From contig MESA01000041.1 of the NCBI GenBank assembly GCA_001770775.1, positions 62,001-126,000 on the forward strand: a stretch of DNA of 64,000 nucleotides, in the 5' to 3' direction. Below, one piece after another: positions 45,880-54,335 of the stretch. How positions within the stretch are numbered: the stretch's first letter is position 1; each line of letters begins with the position of its first letter. The notes under the pieces were generated by a model. The model searched no databases and was not told where the DNA came from. It saw only the letters and a list, made by a program, of their open reading frames with translations. Source of the DNA: Burkholderiales bacterium RIFCSPHIGHO2_12_FULL_63_20. GTDB taxonomy: Bacteria; Pseudomonadota; Gammaproteobacteria; Burkholderiales; Burkholderiaceae_C. The position numbers were made by a program, and so were the translations under genes.

Positions 45880-46926
45880 TCAGTGGCGCGTGCAAGACGG
45901 CTCCAGCAGGGCCGGGCTGCGGTCCTGGGCGTTCTTGGCGTGGCCCACCTGCATCTGCGCGGGCAGCGCGATGCCGTTCTTCGCCGCCACGATCTCGGCC
46001 AGGATGGACAGCGCAATCTCCGCTGGCGTCTTGCTGCCGATGTACAGGCCGGCCGGACCGCGAAGACGCTCCACTTCGACCTTGCTCAGGTCGAAGTGTT
46101 CACGCAGCCGCTCACGGCGGCGCTGGTTGTTGAGGCGCGAGCCAATCGCACCCACGTAAAACGCCCGCGTCTTCAAGGCGTCCATCAAAGCGAGGTCGTC
46201 CAGTCTGGGATCATGGGTGAGGGCGATCACCGCGGTGCGCTCGTCCGGCCGCATGGCTTGCACCACATCGTCGGGCATCTCGCTCACCAGCGACACGCCG
46301 CTGAGGGTCCAGCCTTGTCGATGTTCCATGCGGGGGTCGCACACGGTGATGTCAAAGCCCAGGCCCAGGGCCGTGGCACACAGGTACTGTGACAGATCGC
46401 CTGCGCCGATCACCAGCAGGCGGTAGCGCGGGCCGAGCACCAGGCTGAAGCGCGTCTCGCTCAGGCTGGGTTCGGCATCGCTGTGGGGCGCGGCTTGCAG
46501 GGTCACTTCGCCCGTGCGCAGGTCCAGATCGCGTTGCACCACCTCGCGAGCGTGCAGGGCGTCCATTAAGGCAGGGATGCGGCTGCGCGCCCCCAAGGGC
46601 TCCAGCACCAATTCGATGGTGCCACCGCAGGGCAGGCCATAGCGGTGGGCGGTGTCCTCGTCGATGCCGTAGCGCAGCACCTGGGGCAGTCCGTCCGGGC
46701 ACAAGGCCGTGGGGCCGGCTTCTCGCAGGCGTGCCACTAGGTCGTCCTCGATGCACCCACCGGACACCGACCCCACGGTGAGCCCGTCCGGGCCGAGCAC
46801 CATCAAGGCGCCCGGTGGGCGAGGGGAGGAGCCCCAGGTTCGCGCCACCATGACGAGGATCGCGCTGCGCCCTTCATTGAGCAGGCGGGCGCAGGTTCTG
46901 AGTACGCGGGTGTCGAGGTCTTCCAT
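45880..46926 (-). CDS. XdhC/CoxI family molybdenum-enzyme maturation factor
   Basis: About 348 residues. The N-terminal XdhC domain has MVARTWGSSPRPPGALMVLG, GSVSGGCIEDDLVARL and GIDEDTAHRYGLPCGGTIEL. The C-terminal Rossmann domain has LLVIGAGDLSQYLCATALGL, TVCDPRMEHRQGW, and FYVGAIGSRLNNQRRRERL. XdhC proteins bind and sulfurate molybdenum cofactor and insert it in xanthine dehydrogenase-type enzymes; the only client visible is the module A Mo hydroxylase. It follows a LysR gene on the same strand. The start is uncertain: ATG 46926 fits family N-termini, while GTG 46959 overlaps the LysR stop as GTGA. Confidence 0.9.
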   Translation of the reverse strand: MEDLDTRVLRTCARLLNEGRSAILVMVARTWGSSPRPPGALMVLGPDGLTVGSVSGGCIEDDLVARLREAGPTALCPDGLPQVLRYGIDEDTAHRYGLPCGGTIELVLEPLGARSRIPALMDALHAREVVQRDLDLRTGEVTLQAAPHSDAEPSLSETRFSLVLGPRYRLLVIGAGDLSQYLCATALGLGFDITVCDPRMEHRQGWTLSGVSLVSEMPDDVVQAMRPDERTAVIALTHDPRLDDLALMDALKTRAFYVGAIGSRLNNQRRRERLREHFDLSKVEVERLRGPAGLYIGSKTPAEIALSILAEIVAAKNGIALPAQMQVGHAKNAQDRSPALLEPSCTRH

Positions 46927-46955
46927 GGTGCCCGTCGATGGGGCTGGCTGCGAGC

Positions 46956-47954
46956 TCACAAGGCCAGAGCCAGGGCGGTGGCGGCGGCCTGCCCGCCGGG
47001 GTGATGGGGGTCACGCTGGCTGAGCAGTTCATCGCGGATTTCGCGAAACAGTGCGCGCACCTGTTGCTGCGCCTTGGTCATCTTGCGCTCCACCATCCAG
47101 ACCAGGCCGACATGCATGTCGATGTTGGGCAGGGGCAGCGGCAAGATGCGCAGCACGCCGGTGCTCTGGAAGTACTGCGCCACCTCACGCGACAGGCAGC
47201 CGACTGAATCGGTGCGCTGCAGCACGCCCACGTTCGTCAGGGTGGAGACAGAGTCGATGTGTCGGCGTGGCACGTTGACCTCGTGTTGCAGCATGAAGTC
47301 GTCGATCAGGTTGCGCGTGAACGTGCCGATTGGCGGCAGCACCATGGGGTAGTGCGACAGCATCTGCCAACCCAGGTGGGCTTCCTCCGTCAGCGGGTGG
47401 CCCACGCGCGTCACCAGCACCACCGGGTCGCGGTACAGCAACTCGGTGCCGAACTCGACGCCCATCGGACGCGGGGGCAGGTTGCCCACGATCAGGTCCA
47501 GGTCGCCCGCGCGCAGCATGGGCAGCATCGACTCCATCGTGCCCTCACGCACCGAGGCGCTCACGTCGGCAAAGTCCGCTTCCAGCCGGGCGATGAACTC
47601 GGGCACCAGGGAGGCCGTGGCCGCCGGCAGCACGCCCATGGTGACCTTGGTCACCCGGCCTTCGGTGATGTCCAGCAGCTCGCTGCGCAGCGAGACCATC
47701 TCGCCCAGGATGTTACGGGCGTGGCGAATCAGGCAGGTGCCGTGCTCGGTGGGCTCCATGCCCCGGGCGGTGCGCTCGAACAGCTTGACCTCCAGGCCGC
47801 TCTCCAGGCCCGCCAGGGTCTTGGAGATGGCCGGTTGCGTCACGTTGAGGTAGTCGGCCACACGGCCGACGCTGCGCATGTCATCGAGGGCGACCAACAG
47901 CTGCAGGTGGCGCAGTTTCACGTTGGCGCGGAGGTACCAGTCGAGTTGGGCCAT
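46956..47954 (-). CDS. LysR family regulator divergent from module B (GbpR/PcaQ-like)
   Basis: 332 residues. MAQLDWYLRANVKLRHLQLL opens the helix-turn-helix, which is canonical (DYLNVTQPAISKTLAGLESG; LFERTARGMEPTEHG). The effector domain contains VNVPRRHIDSVSTLTNVGVL, the landmark shared with the LysR proteins at 21639 and 29234. It is divergent from the module B binding-protein gene, and xdhC lies immediately downstream. This makes it the likely regulator of module B and ties expression of the Mo-cofactor factor needed by module A to it. The start at MAQLDWY is preferred over a Met five codons upstream. Confidence 0.9.
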   Translation of the reverse strand: MAQLDWYLRANVKLRHLQLLVALDDMRSVGRVADYLNVTQPAISKTLAGLESGLEVKLFERTARGMEPTEHGTCLIRHARNILGEMVSLRSELLDITEGRVTKVTMGVLPAATASLVPEFIARLEADFADVSASVREGTMESMLPMLRAGDLDLIVGNLPPRPMGVEFGTELLYRDPVVLVTRVGHPLTEEAHLGWQMLSHYPMVLPPIGTFTRNLIDDFMLQHEVNVPRRHIDSVSTLTNVGVLQRTDSVGCLSREVAQYFQSTGVLRILPLPLPNIDMHVGLVWMVERKMTKAQQQVRALFREIRDELLSQRDPHHPGGQAAATALALAL

Positions 47955-48333
47955 GGGGCGTCCGGACAAGAGGCGGAGACTGGCTCCACCCGTGGGTATG
48001 AATGGATGTGTGGTTTAAGCACAAATCGTGCCGTACATGCTTTGACGCCGTTTTGAGGGCGATTTTGCGCGCTGTCCGGTGGTGTGGCGGAATTCTGCAC
48101 CTCGAAAGTGCCGCATCAGCATTGGTGAAATCCCTTGTGCACCAAGATAAGGAGGATTCAGAGGGTTTTCCCTGAACTGGTGCTGAGGGTTAGTACGGCA
48201 TAACCAAACAGGCATATAACCGAATGGAAATATTCAATGGACGTCCGGTCTTGGTCTGGCCAACACTGTGACCGTCAACAGCGCATCTCGGCTGTTTTTT
48301 TCGGACCTTTGTACCTGCCCTCTGGACGCGATC
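47955..48333. other. Divergent regulatory region upstream of module B
   Basis: 379 bases between the LysR start and the binding-protein start, without a credible gene. It contains GGTTA-N8-TAACC (48188-48205), a further ATATAACC (48214-48221), and T7CGG (48295-48304) close to the downstream start. The long leader and repeated half-sites suggest a LysR-controlled promoter. The sigma-70 boxes could not be placed with confidence. Confidence 0.6.
48188..48221. promoter_or_regulatory. GGTTA-N8-TAACC plus second ATAACC, candidate LysR operator
   Basis: GGTTA at 48188-48192 and TAACC at 48201-48205 form an inverted repeat. A second ATAACC lies at 48216-48221, 16 bases after the first ATAACC (48200). 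The half-site resembles that of PcaQ-type LysR proteins, and the adjacent divergent regulator belongs to that broad group. Confidence 0.45.
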
Positions 48334-49401
48334 ATGAAGACTCATTTCCCCCTCGCCCGATTCGTTGCCGCCACCGCCTTGGCCTGCGCCGCCGTCGGTG
48401 CTCAGGCGGCCGAGTGGTTCCCCCTGCCGGTCAACAGCACGGCCGCCAATGGCACCACCAGCCAGGTTCAGTACCAGGCCCTGCCCAAGGCCGCCCAGCC
48501 CTGGAAGATCTGCGTGTCCTTCCCGCACATGAAGGACGCCTTCTGGCTGGCCGCCAACTACGGCGTGGTGGAAGAGGCCAAGCGCCTGGGCGTGAAGCTC
48601 CAGGTGCTGGACGCCGGTGGCTACACCCAGCTGAGCAACCAGATCTCGCAGATCGAGAACTGCGCCGCCGGTGGTGCCAAGGCCGTGGTCATTGGCTCCA
48701 TCTCGCAAGACGGCCTCAACAACCTGGTCGCCGAGCTCAAGAAGAAGAACATCCCCGTGGTGGACGCCTTCAACGGCATCGTCTCCAAGGACGTCGGCGC
48801 CCGCGTGCTGACCATCCCGCGTGAAGAGGGCGAGCGCGCCGGCCGCTACCTGGCGCAGAAACACCCCGCAGGCAGCAAGCCTGTGAAGGTGGCCTGGTTG
48901 CCGGGCCCGGCGGGTGCCGGTTGGGTCGAGCTGTTCAACGCCGGCTTCACCTCGGCCATCAAGGGCAGCGCCGTGCAGATCGCTGAAACCAAGTACGGTG
49001 ACACCGGCAAGGAAGTGCAGTCGCGCCTGATCGAAGACCTGCTGCAAACCCACAAGGACATCGACTATGTGGTCGGCACCGCCGTGACCGCCGAAGCCGC
49101 CGTGCCGGTGCTGCGTGCCCGTGGCGTGGCAGGCAAGGTCAAAGTCGTCTCGGTTTACATGACTCCTGGCGTGTACCAGGGCCTCAAGGCCAAGACGATC
49201 GATGCTTCGGGCATGGCCCCAGTGGTGTTGACCGGCCGCATTGCCATCGACCAGGCGGTGCGCCTGATCGAGAAGAAGGATGTGCTGACCAACGTCGGCC
49301 CGGTGGGCAAGGTCTACACGCCCGCAGACATCGGCACCCTGAAGGTCGAAACCGTGCTGGCACCGGCCAACTTCCGTCCCACCTTCCGAGTCGGCCAATG
49401 A
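48334..49401 (+). CDS. Periplasmic substrate-binding protein, TorT/RbsB-like (module B)
   Basis: 355 residues. The signal peptide MKTHFPLARFVAATALACAA ends near VGAQA. The mature protein parallels the module A protein: ICVSFPHMKDAFWLAANYG, GGYTQLSNQISQIENCAAGG, AWLPGPAGAGWVELFNAGFT and SVYMTPGVYQGLKAKTID. The high similarity with substitutions in loops suggests a related but distinct ligand. Its stop overlaps the ATPase gene start by four bases (ATGA), tighter than in module A. Confidence 0.88.
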   Translation: MKTHFPLARFVAATALACAAVGAQAAEWFPLPVNSTAANGTTSQVQYQALPKAAQPWKICVSFPHMKDAFWLAANYGVVEEAKRLGVKLQVLDAGGYTQLSNQISQIENCAAGGAKAVVIGSISQDGLNNLVAELKKKNIPVVDAFNGIVSKDVGARVLTIPREEGERAGRYLAQKHPAGSKPVKVAWLPGPAGAGWVELFNAGFTSAIKGSAVQIAETKYGDTGKEVQSRLIEDLLQTHKDIDYVVGTAVTAEAAVPVLRARGVAGKVKVVSVYMTPGVYQGLKAKTIDASGMAPVVLTGRIAIDQAVRLIEKKDVLTNVGPVGKVYTPADIGTLKVETVLAPANFRPTFRVGQ

Positions 49402-50930
49402 GTGCCGTGCTTGCTCATCTGGATGCGGCCCGTTGCGTGAGCCAGGCCGAACCCCTGATGCGGGTTCGGGGCCTGAGCAAGCGCTACGGCACGCACCTGG
49501 CGCTCAAGGGTGTGGACCTGGACCTGATGCCGGGGCAGGTGCACATCCTGTTCGGTGAGAACGGCGCCGGCAAGTCCACGCTGATCTCGATGATCGCGGG
49601 TGCCAATCAGCCGAGCGACGGCTGGCTGGAGGTGGCGGGCCACAAGGGCAGCTTCCGCTCGGTGGCCGAGGCACGCGCCCATGGGGTGCGCGCGGTGTTC
49701 CAGGAGTTCTCGCTGATCCCGCACCTGACGGTGGCCGACAACATCACCCTGGGTGAAGAGCCGGTGGCAGCGTTCGGATTCCTGTCGCACGCCTCGGCGC
49801 GTGAGCAGGCCGTGAGACTGATCGCCGACCTGGGCTTCGACATCGATGCCGATGCCGTAGTGGCCGATCTGCCGCGCGGCAAGCAGCAGATGGTCGAGAT
49901 TTGCAAGGCGGTGCGCCAGTCGCCCCGCGTGCTGATCCTCGACGAGCCGACAGCCTCGCTGTCCGAGCACGACACCCAGGCGCTGTTCGCGCTGGTGGCA
50001 CGCCTCAAGGCGCAGGGCACGGCCATCATCTACATCACGCACCGCATGCACGAGATTCCCCTGATCGGGGACAGCCTCACCGTGTTGCGCGATGGCGCCC
50101 AGATCGCCACCGTCTCGGCGCAAACGCCCGAGTCGGACCTGATCGAGCTGATGACCGGTCGCACCGTGTCGGACATCTACCCCGTGCCGCGTGGCGAGCC
50201 CGGCCAGGTGCTGATGTCGCTGCGTGGCCTGAGCACCGCCGATGGCGCCGTCATCGAGGCCAGCCTGGATGTGCGCGCCGGTGAGATCCTGGGTGTGGCG
50301 GGCCTGGTGGGCTGCGGCAAGAGCGAGCTGGGTCAGGCCTGTTTTGGCTTGAGCGCGATCGCGTCTGGTCATCTGACCGTGGACGGCAAATCAGCCCGCT
50401 TCAAGCATCCTGCCGATGCGATCGAAGCCGGTGTCTGGTACTCGCCGCCCGACCGCAAGCGCGACGGCCTGGCCCTGATGCGCCCCGCCCGCGAGAACAT
50501 GACCCTGTCCTCGCTGGCCTTCGGCAAGGCGCGCGGCGTGTGGCTGCGTGCCAAAGCCGAAGGTGAACTGCTGTCCCACCTGTCCTCGCAGGTCGACTTC
50601 CCCCAGCCGCGTCTGGACGAGTCGGTGGCGAACTTCTCGGGTGGCAATCAGCAAAAGGCCTTGCTGGCCAAGGGCCTGGCTCAGGACGTCAAGGTCTACA
50701 TCTTCGATGAGCCCACGGTGGGTGTCGACATCGGCGCACGCCAGGCCATCTACAAGTATCTGGGCGAGTTGAGCGCGGCCGGCGCCGCCATCGTGCTCAT
50801 CTCCTCGGACCTGCCGGAGTTGCTCGGCATGTCGCACCGCCTGATGGTGATGCGCGGCGGGCGCCTGGTGAGCGAGTTTGCGCGTGCCGATTACGACCAG
50901 CACCGGATCCTTGAACAGTTTTTTGAGTGA
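49398..50930 (+). CDS. RbsA-like ABC transporter ATP-binding protein (module B)
   Basis: 510-residue tandem ATPase. The first nucleotide-binding domain has GENGAGKST, LPRGKQQMVEICKAV and VLILDEPTASLSEHD; the second has GLVGCGKSE, NFSGGNQQKALLAKGL and FDEPTVGVD. It closely parallels the module A ATPase, including the extended Q-loop region VFQEFSLIPHLTVADNITLG. It couples translationally to the binding-protein gene (4-base overlap), and the permease start follows its stop by eight bases. Confidence 0.94.
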   Translation: MSAVLAHLDAARCVSQAEPLMRVRGLSKRYGTHLALKGVDLDLMPGQVHILFGENGAGKSTLISMIAGANQPSDGWLEVAGHKGSFRSVAEARAHGVRAVFQEFSLIPHLTVADNITLGEEPVAAFGFLSHASAREQAVRLIADLGFDIDADAVVADLPRGKQQMVEICKAVRQSPRVLILDEPTASLSEHDTQALFALVARLKAQGTAIIYITHRMHEIPLIGDSLTVLRDGAQIATVSAQTPESDLIELMTGRTVSDIYPVPRGEPGQVLMSLRGLSTADGAVIEASLDVRAGEILGVAGLVGCGKSELGQACFGLSAIASGHLTVDGKSARFKHPADAIEAGVWYSPPDRKRDGLALMRPARENMTLSSLAFGKARGVWLRAKAEGELLSHLSSQVDFPQPRLDESVANFSGGNQQKALLAKGLAQDVKVYIFDEPTVGVDIGARQAIYKYLGELSAAGAAIVLISSDLPELLGMSHRLMVMRGGRLVSEFARADYDQHRILEQFFE

Positions 50931-50938
50931 GTTCCAAC

Positions 50939-51967
50939 ATGTCCACAAGCACGACCCTTGCTGCCCCCGCGATGGTGGCGAACGTTCCTGCCAGCGAGGC
51001 CCCGGCCGCCTGGCGCCAGTGGCTGGCCCGTCACCGTCAGGCGGTGGTGCTGCCAGTGCTGTTCATCGGTGCCATGGTCATCTTCACGGCGCTGGCCCCG
51101 GGCTTCCTTAGCCTGGACAACCTGACCAACGTCGCACGTCAGTCCGTCTACCTGCTGATCGTGTCACTGGCGCAATTGCTGGTCCTCATCGGCGGCGGCT
51201 TGGACCTGTCGGTCGGCGCCGTCGTGGCACTGTCCTCGGTGGTTGGGGCTTCGGTGATGGCCGCAGTGCTGCAAGCCATGCCCGACTCGCCTGGCCTGGC
51301 CATCCTGGCCGGCACTGCCGCCGGGCTGGCCTCGGGTGCCGTCATCGGTCTGATCAACGGCTGGGGCACCTCGGCCCTGCGCATCCCGGCTTTCATGATG
51401 ACGCTGGGCATGTCCTCGGTGGTGTTCGGCATCACCTTGCTGGTCAGCGGGGGCGTGCCCATTTATGGCCTGCCGCCTGAGTTCGGCCAGTTGTTCGGCT
51501 TCGGCTCGCTGCTGGGCGTGCCAACCCCGGTGTGGGCGGCCTTGGCGGTGGTGGTCGCGGTGTACGTCCTGCTGGAGCGCACCCGATACGGTCGCCACCT
51601 GTATGCCACCGGCGGCAACCTGCGTGCGGCCGAGCTGTCCGGGGTGCGAACCCGCCGCGTCAGCATCATCGCCTTCATGCTCTCCGGTGTGCTGTCGGCC
51701 CTGTGCGGCCTGCTCCTCACAGCCCGCCTGGACACCGGTGAATCGAACATCGGCGCCAGCATGCCGCTCGAATCCATCGCCGCCTGTGTGATCGCCGGTG
51801 TGGCCCTCGCCGGTGGCGTGGGGCGCGCCCTCGCGGTGGTGGTCGGCACCTTGCTGATCGTGTTCGTGCAGAACGGCATGAACCTGATGCAGGTGGGGGC
51901 CTATGCCCAGACCATGGTCATCGGCGCCATCCTGATCACGGCCATGGCCTTGTCGAGAAAGTCATAA
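50939..51967 (+). CDS. RbsC-like ABC transporter permease (module B)
   Basis: 342-residue integral membrane protein paralogous to the module A permease. Landmarks are LIGGGLDLSVGAVVALSSVV, PAFMMTLGMSSVVFGITLLV, HLYATGGNLRAAELSGVRT and ARLDTGESNIGASMPLESIA. The start at ATG 50939 is chosen; a GTG overlapping the ATPase stop would add four residues. After it comes a 200-base gap before the hydroxylase gene, unlike module A, so the transport and catabolic genes here may be expressed separately. Confidence 0.93.
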   Translation: MSTSTTLAAPAMVANVPASEAPAAWRQWLARHRQAVVLPVLFIGAMVIFTALAPGFLSLDNLTNVARQSVYLLIVSLAQLLVLIGGGLDLSVGAVVALSSVVGASVMAAVLQAMPDSPGLAILAGTAAGLASGAVIGLINGWGTSALRIPAFMMTLGMSSVVFGITLLVSGGVPIYGLPPEFGQLFGFGSLLGVPTPVWAALAVVVAVYVLLERTRYGRHLYATGGNLRAAELSGVRTRRVSIIAFMLSGVLSALCGLLLTARLDTGESNIGASMPLESIAACVIAGVALAGGVGRALAVVVGTLLIVFVQNGMNLMQVGAYAQTMVIGAILITAMALSRKS

Positions 51968-52167
51968 CGCAGGGCCTCATGCCTGGGAAATGAGTGGCAA
52001 TGGGTTGTTCTACTCATGTCGCACAGGTTATGAGATCCGCTTGCAATCGTCATTAGACAAACCGGGTCCCGTCCCAGAACATGGGACCCACAGCACCACA
52101 ACAACAGCAATTTGAGTGAGGCGCTCGGCATCCCCCGAAGCCCTCCCTATCCCCAGGAGAACTTTCC
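51968..52167. promoter_or_regulatory. Intergenic gap with hairpin before the module B hydroxylase
   Basis: 200 bases inside module B. GGGTCCC (52064-52070) pairs with GGGACCC (52083-52089) across a 12-base loop; no T-tract follows. A GGTTAT half-site occurs at 52027-52032. It may be an internal promoter or mRNA processing/stability element separating transport from catabolism. Confidence 0.35.
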
Positions 52168-53709
52168 ATGTCAGCAGCAGAAGTCAACAAGGACCACATC
52201 CCCTTCACCGGCCAGGAATACCTGGACAGCCTGGACGACGGCCGTGAGGTCTGGATCTACGGTGAGCGTGTCAAGAAGATCACCGATCACCCGGCCTTCC
52301 GCAACTCGGCTCGCATGATCGCCCGCATGTACGACGCGCTGCACGATCCGGCCAAGAAAGACATCCTGACGGTGCCGACGGAGTGGGGTGGCTTCACGCA
52401 CCGCTTCTACCGCGCAGCCAACACCATCGAAGAACAGGTCGCACAGCGTGATGCCATCGCGGAATGGCAGCGCATCTCCTGGGGCTGGATGGGCCGCTCG
52501 CCCGACTACAAGGGCTGCTTCCTGGGCACCCTGGGCGCCAACGCCGACTTCTACAAGGGCTTTGAAGAGAACGCCCGGCGCTGGTACCGCAAGGCGCAGG
52601 AAAAGACCTGGTACGTCAACCACGCCATCATGAACCCGCCCGTGGACCGCGACAAAGGTCCGGACGCCGGCAAGGACGTGTTCGTGCGCGTCACCAAGGA
52701 AACCGACAAGGGCATCTATGTGAGCGGCGCCAAGGTCGTGGCCACCGGCTCGGCCCTGACCCACTTCACCTTCATCGGCCACGTCGGCCAGGTGGCGGTG
52801 CAGGACCCGGCCTACTGCCCGGTCTTCATCATGCCCACCAACGCCCCCGGCGTGAAGCTGCTGTGCCGCGTCTCCAACGAGTACCGCGCCGCCGCCCTGG
52901 GCAGCCCCTTCGACTACCCGCTCTCCAGCCGTCTGGACGAGAACGACGCCATCCTGGTGATGGATAACGTGTTCATCCCCTGGGAAGACGTGTTCCTGCA
53001 TGGCGACCTGAAGCAGGCCAATGCCTACAACGTCGGCTCCGGCTACCTGGAGCGCGCCTCCATGCACGGCTGTACCCGCTTCGCCGTCAAGATGGACTTC
53101 CTGGTCGGCCTGCTGACCCGCGCGCTGGAGATCACCGGTGCCAGCACCTTCCACGGCGTGCAGTCGCAGCTCGGTGAGGTCATCGCCTGGCGCAACGCCT
53201 TCTGGGCCCTGTCCGACGCCATGGCCAAGAGCGCCCAGCCCTGGAACGGCATGATCCGCCCGATGCCCGAGCCCGCCGGTGCCTACCGCGTGCTCAATCA
53301 GGAGGCGATGCCCAAGATCAAGAACATCATCGAGACCGTGGTGGCTTCGGGCCTGATCTACCTGAACTCGCACACCAGCGACTTCAAGTGCGCCGAGATT
53401 CGCCCCTACCTCGACCAGTACGTGCGTGGCTCCGGCGGCGCCGATGCGGTCGAGCGCGTCAAGGTCATGAAGATGCTGTGGGACGCCATCGGCAGCGAGT
53501 TCGGCGCCCGCCACGAGCTCTACGAGATCAACTACATCGGCTCCAACGACGTGACCCGTCAGACCAACCTGTGGTCGGCCAAGGGCAATGGCCTGTTGGA
53601 CCAGTGCAAGGCCTTTGCCCAGACCGCCATGGACGAGTACGACCTGGACGGCTGGACCGCGAAGGATCTGATCAACCCGGATGACGTGAGCATCCTGACC
53701 AAGCGTTGA
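52168..53709 (+). CDS. HpaB-like FADH2-dependent aromatic hydroxylase (module B)
   Basis: 513-residue paralogue of the module A oxygenase. Catalytic residues are again Arg110 and Tyr114 (GWMGRSPDYKG) and His152 (NHAIMNPPVDRD). KVVATGSALTHFTF and RGSGGADAVERVKVMKMLWD correspond to module A blocks. Large sections are nearly identical (GREVWIYGERVK, HPAFRNSARM), but the substrate-side loops differ, for example ANTIEEQVAQRDAIAEWQR and the segment around residues 285-295, which suggests a different ring substrate. The flavin reductase gene follows immediately. Confidence 0.9.
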   Translation: MSAAEVNKDHIPFTGQEYLDSLDDGREVWIYGERVKKITDHPAFRNSARMIARMYDALHDPAKKDILTVPTEWGGFTHRFYRAANTIEEQVAQRDAIAEWQRISWGWMGRSPDYKGCFLGTLGANADFYKGFEENARRWYRKAQEKTWYVNHAIMNPPVDRDKGPDAGKDVFVRVTKETDKGIYVSGAKVVATGSALTHFTFIGHVGQVAVQDPAYCPVFIMPTNAPGVKLLCRVSNEYRAAALGSPFDYPLSSRLDENDAILVMDNVFIPWEDVFLHGDLKQANAYNVGSGYLERASMHGCTRFAVKMDFLVGLLTRALEITGASTFHGVQSQLGEVIAWRNAFWALSDAMAKSAQPWNGMIRPMPEPAGAYRVLNQEAMPKIKNIIETVVASGLIYLNSHTSDFKCAEIRPYLDQYVRGSGGADAVERVKVMKMLWDAIGSEFGARHELYEINYIGSNDVTRQTNLWSAKGNGLLDQCKAFAQTAMDEYDLDGWTAKDLINPDDVSILTKR

Positions 53710-53717
53710 GTGTCGCC

Positions 53718-54281
53718 ATGAGAAATCTGTCCATGACCGCCCTTGCCATGATGGAAACCATGCCGCCCCCGATGGCCGCACCCGCCTCGCAACCCGCCAC
53801 GCCGCCGTTCACCTCGCGTCAGTTCCGCGACGCGATGGGCCAGTTCGCCACGGGGGTGGTGGTCATCACCACCGAGGTGGACGGTGAACCCCACGCCATG
53901 ACGGCCAACGCCTTCATGTCGGGCTCTCTGGAGCCGCCGCTGGTGATCGTGTCCGTGGCCTGCACGGCCAAGATGCACGACAAGCTGCAACGCGCAGGCC
54001 GGTTTGGCGTGAGCGTGCTGGCCAAGCCCCAGCTGTCGGTCAGCAACCACTTTGCTGGCAAGCCCTCGCCCGACTACGCACCGCAGTTCCGGTCGCTGTG
54101 CGACATGCCGGTGATCGAGGGCGCGGCGGTGCAACTGGCGGCCGAACTGCAGCACGCCTACCCCTGCGGTGACCACACGCTGTTCATCGGTCGGGTGCAA
54201 GAGCTTTGCCTGGACGGCGAATGCGATGGCCCCCTGCTGTACCACAGTGGCCGCTACGCAGCGCTGAACCAGCTGAACTGA
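53718..54281 (+). CDS. HpaC-like NAD(P)H:flavin oxidoreductase (module B)
   Basis: 187-residue reductase partner of the adjacent HpaB-like oxygenase. The core FRDAMGQFATGVVVITTEVD, then HAMTANAFMSGSLEPPLVIV, and the C-terminal GDHTLFIGRVQEL match the module A reductase. The N-terminal 25 residues are Met/Pro-rich and not conserved; ATG 53718 is adopted, but inner Met codons or a TTG at 53706 overlapping the upstream stop are possible. In module B the reductase directly follows its oxygenase, whereas module A has two genes in between. Confidence 0.88.
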   Translation: MRNLSMTALAMMETMPPPMAAPASQPATPPFTSRQFRDAMGQFATGVVVITTEVDGEPHAMTANAFMSGSLEPPLVIVSVACTAKMHDKLQRAGRFGVSVLAKPQLSVSNHFAGKPSPDYAPQFRSLCDMPVIEGAAVQLAAELQHAYPCGDHTLFIGRVQELCLDGECDGPLLYHSGRYAALNQLN

Positions 54282-54335
54282 GCGAGACGGGGCTGCGGCC
54301 CCATCTGACGACGAATCTGATTGAGAGTAGAGACC

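Noticed and set aside
30335-48304. TTTTTTTCGG shared by the module A and module B upstream regions
   Set aside because: It sits at different distances from the start codons (139 and 39 bases) and may be coincidence; not used as an operator claim.
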